Positions 1 through 7,919 of a stretch of DNA of 64,000 bases are shown in pieces (the stretch's first letter is position 1; the number at the start of each line of letters is the position of its first letter). Location of the stretch: contig NZ_CAJPRT010000006.1 in the NCBI RefSeq assembly GCF_905373215.1, forward strand, positions 58,082-122,081, read 5' to 3'. The notes beneath the pieces were generated by a model. It ran no database searches. It saw only the letters and a list, made by a program, of their open reading frames with translations, and had not been told where the DNA came from. The position numbers and the translations under genes are program-made. The stretch is from an uncultured Campylobacter sp. (GTDB lineage: Bacteria; Campylobacterota; Campylobacteria; Campylobacterales; Campylobacteraceae).

Positions 1-4
1 GAAA

Positions 5-1642
5 ATGGCAAAAGAGATTATTTTTTCAGACGACGCAAGAAACAAGCTTTACGCGGGTGTTAGGAAGCTAAACGACGCTGTAAAAGTTACGATGGGACCT
101 CGCGGTCGCAATGTCTTAATCCAAAAAAGCTTCGGAGCTCCTGCGATCACAAAAGACGGCGTAACCGTCGCTAAAGAGATTGAGCTAAAAGATACGCTAG
201 AGAATATGGGCGCTTCTTTGGTGCGCGAAGTAGCGAGTAAAACCAACGATCAGGCAGGAGATGGCACTACTACAGCTACCGTGCTAGCTCACGCGATCTT
301 TAAAGAAGGCCTACGCAACGTAACCGCGGGCGCAAATCCTATCGAGGTTAAACGCGGTATGGATAAATTTAGCGCTGCAGTTATCGAGGAGCTAAAAAAG
401 TCCTCTAAAAAAGTAAGCGGCAAAAAAGAGATCGCTCAGGTTGCTACGATCTCTGCCAATAACGACAGCGCGGTGGGCGATCTGATCGCAGATGCTATGG
501 AAAGAGTCGGCAAGGACGGCGTTATAACCGTCGAAGAAGCAAAATCGATCAATGATGAGTTAAACGTAGTCGAAGGAATGCAGTTTGACCGCGGCTATCT
601 AAGCCCATATTTCATTACAAATGCCGAGAAAATGCTAGTCGAGCTAAGCTCGCCGCTAGTGCTTCTATTTGACAAAAAAATTACAAATTTAAAAGACCTA
701 TTACCGGTTTTGGAGCAGGTTCAAAAAAGCGGCAAGCCGCTTCTAATCATCGCCGAGGATATCGAGGGCGAGGCACTTGCGACTTTAGTCGTAAATAAAC
801 TTCGCGGCGTGTTAAACATCTCTGCGGTCAAAGCCCCTGGATTTGGCGATCGCAGAAAGGCAATGCTTGAAGATATCGCGATTTTAACGGGCGGTACCGT
901 CATCAGTGAAGAGCTTGGCAGAACGCTAGAAAGCGCCTCCATGGCTGATCTTGGACAAGCCGAGCGCATCGTGATCGACAAAGATAATACCACTATCGTG
1001 GGCGGCGCGGGCAAGAAAAAAGATATCGATGCGCGCGTTTCGCAGATCAAAGCTCAGATCGCAGAGACTACGAGCGATTACGACAAAGAGAAGCTTCAAG
1101 AGCGCATGGCTAAGCTTAGCGGCGGCGTCGCGGTCATCAAGGTGGGCGCTGCGACCGAAACCGAGATGAAAGAGAAAAAAGATCGCGTGGACGACGCTCT
1201 AAACGCAACCAAAGCAGCCGTAGACGAGGGTATCGTAATCGGCGGCGGCGCTGCGCTAATCAGAGCTGGACTTAGCGTAAAGCTAGCTCTAAGCGGCGAC
1301 GAGCTTATCGGTGCGGACATCGTTAAGCGCGCGCTTTTCGCTCCACTTCGCCAGATCGCAGAGAATGCGGGATTTGACGCGGGTGTCGTAGCAAATAAGG
1401 TCGAGCAGGGCTCAGACAAAAAATTTGGCTTCAACGCCGCAAACGGCGAGTACGTCAATATGTTTGAGGCAGGTATCATCGATCCAGTCAAGGTTGAGCG
1501 CATCGCGCTTCAAAATGCGGTCTCCGTCGCAAGCCTGCTTCTAACGACCGAAGCGACCGTCAGCGAGATTAAAGAGGAGAAACCTGCAATGCCTCCAATG
1601 CCTGATATGGGCGGAATGGGTGGCATGGGCGGAATGATGTAG
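5..1642 (+). CDS. groL: Chaperonin GroEL (Hsp60)
   Basis: 545-residue ATP-dependent chaperonin subunit that forms the double heptameric ring and folds client proteins with GroES. The full family length is present, with the ATP-binding MGPRGRNV near residue 30, GDGTTTATV near residue 86 and the flexible Gly-Met tail (GGMGGMGGMM) at the C-terminus. The ATG lies at the very left edge, so the ribosome binding site and the expected upstream groES are outside the window. A hairpin follows directly after the stop, so groEL is probably the last gene of its operon. Identification is secure. Confidence 0.99.
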   Translation: MAKEIIFSDDARNKLYAGVRKLNDAVKVTMGPRGRNVLIQKSFGAPAITKDGVTVAKEIELKDTLENMGASLVREVASKTNDQAGDGTTTATVLAHAIFKEGLRNVTAGANPIEVKRGMDKFSAAVIEELKKSSKKVSGKKEIAQVATISANNDSAVGDLIADAMERVGKDGVITVEEAKSINDELNVVEGMQFDRGYLSPYFITNAEKMLVELSSPLVLLFDKKITNLKDLLPVLEQVQKSGKPLLIIAEDIEGEALATLVVNKLRGVLNISAVKAPGFGDRRKAMLEDIAILTGGTVISEELGRTLESASMADLGQAERIVIDKDNTTIVGGAGKKKDIDARVSQIKAQIAETTSDYDKEKLQERMAKLSGGVAVIKVGAATETEMKEKKDRVDDALNATKAAVDEGIVIGGGAALIRAGLSVKLALSGDELIGADIVKRALFAPLRQIAENAGFDAGVVANKVEQGSDKKFGFNAANGEYVNMFEAGIIDPVKVERIALQNAVSVASLLLTTEATVSEIKEEKPAMPPMPDMGGMGGMGGMM

Positions 1643-1645
1643 TCC

Positions 1646-1673
1646 CATAGGAGCGTCATTCGGCGCTCCTATG
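1646..1673 (+). terminator. Hairpin after groEL, probable terminator
   Basis: A perfect 10-bp stem (CATAGGAGCG / CGCTCCTATG) with an 8-base loop begins four bases after the groEL stop codon. No T-run follows, so it could be a processing or stabilising hairpin rather than a classical intrinsic terminator. Its placement favours 3'-end formation. Confidence 0.55.
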
Positions 1674-2236
1674 CCATTGCAACGGCGTGGTGAGATTTTA
1701 CGGTGCCCCCGCAATGCCTTTGCGGCGATGCTTTTGCTATGCGCCGTAAAATGAGATGTGCCGCGTTTTGGGTATGTCTAAGGCGCGGCGATTTATTATG
1801 AATTAACGATTAAGCGGTGTAATTTTTAGTCACCGCATGATCTGATAAATTTTGTATCTTACCGCAAATTTGCAGTTTTGCCACTTTATCCTTTAAATTT
1901 AAAAACTTTATATGAGCTTGATTTTTACCTTAAATTCTGACTTGCCGCTCAAAATCTAAGCGTAGAATTCTAAAGCTTTAAAATTTTTCAGCTCTCCCGC
2001 CTAAACGCTTACAAGATAAAATTTTTGCCGTGGCGTAATATTTTTAGTGTGATAAAATTTTATTGCCAAACAGAATCCTGGCTGCGGAATTTTTCAAGCT
2101 GAGCCTTTATCCAGGTTTTTATCTGGTGATACGGCTTGGAATTAGAGCTGAAATTCCACAGCCTCACTCATTAAATTTAACGCGGCTTAATCTAAGCTTT
2201 GCTAAATTTCGCCTAAAATCCATGGAAAGGAAAACG
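1674..2236. other. Gene-free stretch between groEL and a secreted protein gene
   Basis: About 560 bases without a convincing gene. A reading frame open from 2063 runs into the next gene, but its first 58 codons are not protein-like and an internal start with a ribosome binding site is better. The right half is AT-rich with several AAATTT words and presumably holds the promoter of the next gene. No tRNA or other RNA gene was seen. Confidence 0.5.
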
Positions 2237-3301
2237 ATGAAAAATTTAGCTCGTATTTTTTTAATTGCGTTCATTTTGGCGAGCTTCTCTAGCGTTTTTG
2301 CCGCGCAGCAAAGCCACAAATCTACCGTCGCGCAGCAAAACCATAAATATAAAATTTCATCTCAAAATTTGCGAGCCAAAGATCATTCGAGTAAAAATAT
2401 AGCGGCAAGATCCTCTACCGAGCCGCATGCTAAAAAATCTGCAAATGCTAAAAGCCTTTCAAATTCCAAGCTCACAAAAAATACGCGTGCATCTGGGAAT
2501 TTCGCTAAAAATTCCACGCAAAAAAGTACGAAAAATTTTACTAAAAATCCCGGGCAAAATTTCGCATCGCATTCTTCGAGAAATAAAGCATCTAGGCGCC
2601 CTGCTAATCAATCGAGCAGTCAGAATGGAGCTAGCAAGAACCTAGCCGCGACGCTGATGCGTTTGCCAAAGACTCGTATTTATGAGGATGAGGTGCCAAA
2701 CGCCCGCGATACGGAGCAAACTTACAGAGGCGCAGATATGCGGAGAAGCGCAAGCGCGCAAACTCACGGAGGCGCGGATGAGCAGACCGGCAAAACCGTA
2801 GACGCACGAGCTCGAAAATTAATGACGACTCGAATTGCACAGCCGCAAGCTCGCTACGGCTATAGTGCAACTCGTTCTGGCGCTATGGGACATACAGCCG
2901 CATCTCATTCGAGTGCCACGAAATATATGGCTCGTCAAAATGCCCGCGCGCCCTATCTTCCCACATCTGCTCGCTCTAGCCGTGCGATAGGGCGCTCTGG
3001 CGGTAGCGCGCTTGGTAAGATGTCGTCGCCAGAGCGGGGTAATGCGCTAGGACAAGGTGTTGCGATGCGTTATGATGAGCGTTGGGCGAAGCCCGCTCCA
3101 CAGCCTTACGAGCCTGCACCTGAGACCGAGAAAAAGCGCGGGCTGATATTTTCGTCGCAGTGGGGTCCTGCCGCGCCGAAAAGTAAGTGGCAGCAGCACG
3201 AAGCCCCGATAGATGACGCTTCGTCGCGCAATGAGTCGGTGATGGATATGCTGCAGGACAAGATGAGCAGGGTCAAGGTGAATATGGAGCTGGTGCGCTA
3301 G
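2237..3301 (+). CDS. Secreted basic low-complexity protein, unknown function
   Basis: 354-residue protein whose family I do not recognise. The ATG at 2237 is chosen over an upstream in-frame ATG at 2222 because AAGGA sits 6 bases before it and the protein then begins with a clean Sec signal peptide (MKNLARIFLIAFILASFSSV, likely cleaved after FAA). Residues about 25-150 are a Ser/Asn/Lys-rich, positively charged low-complexity segment with recurrent NF and KN pairs. The middle is Arg/Ala/Ser-rich, and the last 60 residues are less repetitive and may be the only folded part. It stands alone between long intergenic regions. The envelope is the likely location. The AAATTT-rich coding sequence resembles the neighbouring noncoding DNA. 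Confidence 0.7.
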   Translation: MKNLARIFLIAFILASFSSVFAAQQSHKSTVAQQNHKYKISSQNLRAKDHSSKNIAARSSTEPHAKKSANAKSLSNSKLTKNTRASGNFAKNSTQKSTKNFTKNPGQNFASHSSRNKASRRPANQSSSQNGASKNLAATLMRLPKTRIYEDEVPNARDTEQTYRGADMRRSASAQTHGGADEQTGKTVDARARKLMTTRIAQPQARYGYSATRSGAMGHTAASHSSATKYMARQNARAPYLPTSARSSRAIGRSGGSALGKMSSPERGNALGQGVAMRYDERWAKPAPQPYEPAPETEKKRGLIFSSQWGPAAPKSKWQQHEAPIDDASSRNESVMDMLQDKMSRVKVNMELVR

Positions 3302-3932
3302 CCTAGGCGGCGCGCCGGCGCAATTTATATGCGTAGGCAGTTTAATTTCGCTGCCTCTGTAAGATCGCGATATAGCGCTTGTGGTGCAAAAACATGAACG
3401 CTGACGTTTTTTTTGGATTTGCCGCCGTGCGAAAAATGCCCTACTGCTGCAATTAAAAATAAAATTTTCATATTTCATCCACGCGCTTTGAAATTTCACG
3501 GCTGCATGCCGTGCTGTTAGGATAAACCAGACTGCACTCGTTTTGCGCGAGCGAGCGCTACGACGATACTGCGGTTAAAATTTCACTGAAATTTCAAGAG
3601 CTTAATTTCGTAATTTTATGTCGAGGACTTCGCCCGCCTGCTAAATTCGCAGAATTTTGCTTAGCTGCGTGGTTTATTAAATTTCGCTTGCCATCAAATT
3701 TTGCAGAGTTTCATTTGTCGCCGGAATTTTTATAATTTTATTAGATGGCGGAATTTTATAGAACTCTATTCGCTCAAATTTCGCGGCGAAATGAAATTTT
3801 TCGCAAGCGCGAAAGCAAAATTTAGCTGGTGAAATTCTGCAGGCGAAATTCTACGGCGGCTGGCAAACGCGAATTATTAAATTTTAACCCCGTTTTGAAT
3901 AAAATAGCGCAAAAAATTCTAAAGGCTTAAAT
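3302..3932. other. Gene-free stretch before ispG
   Basis: About 630 bases without a supportable gene on either strand. A minus-strand open frame over the end of the preceding gene looks like a shadow. From about 3580 the sequence is a string of AAATTT or GAATTT words separated by GC-rich bases, the same texture as the 5.0-5.8 kb interval. The ispG promoter should lie near its right end. Confidence 0.5.
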
Positions 3933-5000
3933 TTGAAAAATCGCTATCCGACCCGCCAAATCTCCGTCGGCTCCGTCAAAATCGGCGGCGGCGCGCCCAT
4001 CTCCGTGCAGTCGATGAGCTTTTCTAAGACCAAGGACGTGGAGGGCACGCTAGAGCAGATTAACCGCCTGTATTTCGCGGGCTGCGACATCGTGCGCTGC
4101 GCCGTGCTTGATAAAGCGGACGCGGACGCGCTTGCACGTATCAAAAAAAGCTCGCCGCTTCCCATCGTAGCGGACATCCATTTTAATTTTCGCTTGGCGC
4201 TGCAGGTCGCGGAGTTTGTCGATGCTATCCGCATCAATCCGGGCAATATCGGCGGCAAGGAGCGTATCAAAGAGGTCGTGCGCGCGTGCAAAGCTCGCAG
4301 CCTGCCTATCCGCATCGGCGTAAATTTGGGCTCGCTTGAGGAGCAGTTTGAGCAAAAATACGGCCGCAGCGTGGAAGCAATGGTGCAAAGCGCGCTGTAT
4401 AACGCCGCGCTGCTGCAGGATGAGGACTTTAGCGACATCGCGATCTCGCTTAAGACTTCGGACGCGCCGAGCACGGTGGCTGCGTATCGCGCGCTGCGCC
4501 CGCTATGCGAGTATCCTTTTCATCTGGGCGTGACCGAGGCGGGGACGAAATTTCACGCTAGCATCAAGAGCGCGATCGCGCTGGGTACGCTTCTGATGGA
4601 GGGGATCGGCGATACGATGCGCGTGAGCATCACGGGCGAGCTTGAGGAGGAGATCCGCGTCGCGCGCGCGATCCTGCAGGACGCGGGCGTACAAAAAAGC
4701 GGCGTCAATATCATCTCGTGCCCTACCTGCGGGCGTTTGCAAAGCGATCTGCTAAGCGCGATCAAAATCGTCGAAGAAAAAACCGCGCATATCAAAACGC
4801 CGCTAAATATCAGCGTCATGGGCTGCGTCGTAAATGCGATCGGCGAGGCGAAGGGCGCGGACGTGGCGATCGCGTTCGGCAACGGGCGCGGCATCGTGAT
4901 GCGCCACGGTGAAGTGGTCGCCAAACTCGATGAGAGCAAGCTCGTGGAGCGGTTTTTGCAAGAGGTCGAGGACGAGGTGCGGGCTCGCGAAGGAGCGTGA
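3933..5000 (+). CDS. ispG: 4-hydroxy-3-methylbut-2-enyl diphosphate synthase (IspG/GcpE)
   Basis: 355-residue iron-sulfur enzyme of the MEP isoprenoid pathway. It reductively converts 2-C-methyl-D-erythritol 2,4-cyclodiphosphate to 4-hydroxy-3-methylbut-2-enyl diphosphate. The N-terminal TIM barrel carries the family segments VGGAPISVQSMS-like and RINPGNIGGKERI. The C-terminal part has the [4Fe-4S] ligands in SCPTCGR and in MGCVVNA. The length fits the short bacterial form. The start is TTG at 3933, giving MKNRYPTRQISVG, the usual N-terminus. It is isolated from other genes and GC-rich. Confidence in function is high. Confidence 0.97.
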   Translation: MKNRYPTRQISVGSVKIGGGAPISVQSMSFSKTKDVEGTLEQINRLYFAGCDIVRCAVLDKADADALARIKKSSPLPIVADIHFNFRLALQVAEFVDAIRINPGNIGGKERIKEVVRACKARSLPIRIGVNLGSLEEQFEQKYGRSVEAMVQSALYNAALLQDEDFSDIAISLKTSDAPSTVAAYRALRPLCEYPFHLGVTEAGTKFHASIKSAIALGTLLMEGIGDTMRVSITGELEEEIRVARAILQDAGVQKSGVNIISCPTCGRLQSDLLSAIKIVEEKTAHIKTPLNISVMGCVVNAIGEAKGADVAIAFGNGRGIVMRHGEVVAKLDESKLVERFLQEVEDEVRAREGA

Positions 5001-5834
5001 GAGCTGCGGCGCCTAGCGGCTTAAATGTCGCTATGATTCGTAGTTTGGTCGGCTCGGCTCTGAATTTTGGCGCGCTTGACTAGTTGTAGTTTGCTCGGCG
5101 TTTTAAGGCGCTCTTGGGCTCATCGGTGCGGCTCGTTTTAGCGTGAGATTTTGAAATTTGCGCTTTGAGGCGGCGCCTTGAAATTTTAAAATTTCATCCT
5201 TAGGCGGCGCTTTTAAATTTGAGCCTTTGGGGAGTGCGGCTTGGAATTTTGGTTTTGAAATTTCGGGCTTGAAATTTTAATGCTGAAATTTTGAGTTAAA
5301 ATTTTGGCTTTGGAATTTCGTCTTGAAATTTCGTTTTAAAATTTCAATCTCACGATTTGGAGTGAAATTTCATAGCGCAGAATTTACCGCGCGAAATTTT
5401 AAGCGGTAGAATTTTATGCTGTCTATGAAATTTAGGCGCAGGCTCTATGCGCTCGCTAATTTTACTCGCAGGATTTGCCTCAGTAGAATTCCGTGCCGCA
5501 AAGCGGAATCTTGACGGATGAATTTTCGATACGCCGCGAAATTTCATCCGGCTGGATTTTGTCCTGTACCTAAATTTAAGGCGAGCGAAATTTTAAGAGC
5601 CAAAATTTCAAAGGGCGAAATTTCAAGCCAGTGGAATTTCAAAGGCGAAAATTCCGAGGATGAAATTTTAGATAGCAAAATTTAAAGCGGGCAAAATTAT
5701 ACAAATTCCTTCCGATAAAATTTTGCTAAGAGGCGAGATTTCAATTCTATAAAATTTAAAATTACCGCGCCGCAGAGATTTTCGGAGGCGAGCCTGAAAT
5801 TTTATAGAATTTAAATGCGAAACGAGGGGAAGCG
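5001..5834. other. AAATTT-saturated intergenic region before dnaB
   Basis: About 830 bases with no supportable gene. From about 5140 to 5815 the DNA is a run of AAATTT words, mostly inside GAAATTTT or AAAATTTC, about two dozen by eye and typically 15-30 bases apart, separated by GC-rich spacers. Open frames on the minus strand here are compositional artefacts. The dnaB promoter must be at the right end, but I could not single out a -10 box. Confidence 0.6.
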
Positions 5835-7919
5835 ATGGCAACGAAGCAGAATGTACCTGCAAATTTATACGATCTGGATATGGAGCGCGCGATCTTAAGC
5901 TCGCTTTTGCAAAACGAGGACGCATACGGCGAGCTGAGCGAGATAATCTCGGTCGGCGATTTTTTCTACAAGCCGCACGCCGACATCTACGAGGCGATCG
6001 TCAAATGCTCCTCGCACAACGAGCCGATCGCGCCGAGCTTCGTTAAAAAATGGCTAGCCGAGCGCTACGACGATGGCGCATTTACCGAGGTCGTAGCCAC
6101 CAGCGGTGTGGTCGATGCCCCAAAATACGCGCTCGAACTGCGCGAAAAATCGATCAAGCGCTCGCTAATCAAGGTCGCGCACGAGATCCCTTCGATGGTA
6201 AACGAAGCCGTGCGCAGCAAAGACACCGCCGATAAAATCAGCTCTAAAATTTACGAGCTCATCGACGAGGAGCGCCACGGCGGCATCAAAAAATCGCACG
6301 AGATCATCGCTGACGTGGTAGAGGAGCTGAAACGCCAAAAGGCGCTCGCAGGCTCGGAGCTCGTGGGGTTGGATACCGGCTTTCGCTTCCTAAACGACTG
6401 CACGAAGGGGCTGAAACCTGGCGAGCTCATCATCATCGCCGCCCGCCCCGGCATGGGCAAAACTGCTTTTGCGTTAAATTTGATGATGAAAACGCTGCAA
6501 AGCGGCAAAGGCGTCGTATTTTTCTCGCTAGAGATGCCCTCTGTGCAGCTGATGTATCGCATATTAAGCGCGCTTAGCTCGATCCCGCTAAGCGACATAA
6601 TGAGCGCCAAGCTCAGCGACGACGACTGGACGCGCTTCAACGACGCTTGCGATGCGGTGCTGAATATGCCGCTTTTCGTCTATGACAGCGGCTATGTAAA
6701 CATCCACCAGGTCCGCACCCAGCTGCGCAAACTTAAATCCGTGGACGCTAACATCGAGCTTTGCGTGATCGATTACATCGGACTTATGACGAGCACGAGC
6801 AACTACTCCGAGCGCCACCTGCAAATTGCCGAAATTTCACGCGGGCTCAAGCTTTTGGCGCGCGAGCTCAACATCCCGATCATCGCGCTATCGCAGCTAA
6901 ACCGCTCGCTTGAGGCGCGCTCGAATAAACGCCCGATGCTAAGTGATCTGCGCGAAAGCGGCGCGATCGAGCAGGACGCCGACATCATACTTTTCGTCTA
7001 TCGCGACGAGGTTTATAAAGAGCAGATGGAGCGCGAGCGCATTTCGCGGCTGGAGGCCGAGGGCAAGGACGCGGGCGAGCCCGTGTTTAGGCGCAACGAC
7101 TATCAGGAAAAAGCCGAAATCATCGTCGGCAAAAACCGCTCTGGAGAGGCGGGTAGGACGATCGAGGTGGGCTTTCAGGGCAGATTTACCCGCTTCGTCG
7201 ATACGAGCTTCGGCGGCGAGCCCAGCGAGAGCGCGATCTTTAACGAAAACGACAATCTCGACTACGTCTCGCAGCTGCAAGATCAGGGCTTTGAGGAGCC
7301 TGCTGCGGCGCGCCTAGATATGCCGAATACAGATGCGGCGCAGAATTTGCAGCAAAATTTCTCGGAAAATTTTATGCAGAATTCATCTGAAAATTTTACG
7401 CAAGGCTCTGCCGGCACCAGAAATTCCAGTGTAAATATTGATTTTGACGAGATGCCTGGCTTCGGCCAAAGCGGCGGGCAAGATGGCGAGGAGATAGACG
7501 GCGAGTCTAAATTTAGCGCAGGGCATGACCTGGCAGAGGCGCAGCGCGCACCGCAAAAGCAAGAATTTCAGGGACAAAATTTAGATGATGTAATAGCGGG
7601 CAGTATCTCGCCCGAAACAGAGCACATGCGTGGAAATTCGGCCGAGCAAAACGTAAAGAGTGCGGAGAGCGCAAAAGACGCGCTGCAAGATGTAAAAGGC
7701 GCGTCGCGAGGAGCGGAGAGTGCGCAGCGAGAGGATGCCTCGTATTTTGGGGGTGATGATAGTGTCGATGGCGGCAGGTCGTCTTTTGAAGCGCAAGAGC
7801 GGCGGCAGGATGAGGCAAAATTTAAACCCGCGCCGCCTTTAAATATCGAAGAGATGGGCATTCCAAAGATCAATGAGGCAAACAGACTCGATGACGACGA
7901 CGCGCCGCTGGATCTGTGA
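5835..7919 (+). CDS. dnaB: Replicative DNA helicase DnaB with a long C-terminal extension
   Basis: 694-residue hexameric helicase that unwinds DNA at the replication fork. Residues 1-100 are the DnaB N-terminal domain (LYDLDMERAILSSLL). The RecA-like helicase domain follows with Walker A ARPGMGKTAF near residue 205, VFFSLEMP, Walker B-like CVIDYIGLM, LSQLNRSLE, and the arginine-finger region ending near FTRFVD at about residue 455. Family members usually end at 460-490 residues. Here about 225 further residues follow, acidic and rich in Gln, Asn, Ser and Glu, with NF repeats (AQNLQQNFSENF, NSSENF). The ATG at 5835 has GAGGGGAAGC just upstream. The 3' end overlaps the next gene. Confidence 0.95.
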   Translation: MATKQNVPANLYDLDMERAILSSLLQNEDAYGELSEIISVGDFFYKPHADIYEAIVKCSSHNEPIAPSFVKKWLAERYDDGAFTEVVATSGVVDAPKYALELREKSIKRSLIKVAHEIPSMVNEAVRSKDTADKISSKIYELIDEERHGGIKKSHEIIADVVEELKRQKALAGSELVGLDTGFRFLNDCTKGLKPGELIIIAARPGMGKTAFALNLMMKTLQSGKGVVFFSLEMPSVQLMYRILSALSSIPLSDIMSAKLSDDDWTRFNDACDAVLNMPLFVYDSGYVNIHQVRTQLRKLKSVDANIELCVIDYIGLMTSTSNYSERHLQIAEISRGLKLLARELNIPIIALSQLNRSLEARSNKRPMLSDLRESGAIEQDADIILFVYRDEVYKEQMERERISRLEAEGKDAGEPVFRRNDYQEKAEIIVGKNRSGEAGRTIEVGFQGRFTRFVDTSFGGEPSESAIFNENDNLDYVSQLQDQGFEEPAAARLDMPNTDAAQNLQQNFSENFMQNSSENFTQGSAGTRNSSVNIDFDEMPGFGQSGGQDGEEIDGESKFSAGHDLAEAQRAPQKQEFQGQNLDDVIAGSISPETEHMRGNSAEQNVKSAESAKDALQDVKGASRGAESAQREDASYFGGDDSVDGGRSSFEAQERRQDEAKFKPAPPLNIEEMGIPKINEANRLDDDDAPLDL

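Noticed and set aside
1096..1503. Long minus-strand open frame inside groEL
   Set aside because: Antisense shadow of a strongly conserved gene; composition is Ser/Ala/Pro-rich and no ribosome binding site is present.
2063..2236. Upstream extension of the secreted protein frame
   Set aside because: No ribosome binding site at 2063 and it would bury the signal peptide; the start at 2237 fits better.
3047..3499. 150-codon minus-strand frame over the end of the secreted protein gene
   Set aside because: Antisense to a better-supported gene, no domain, no ribosome binding site.
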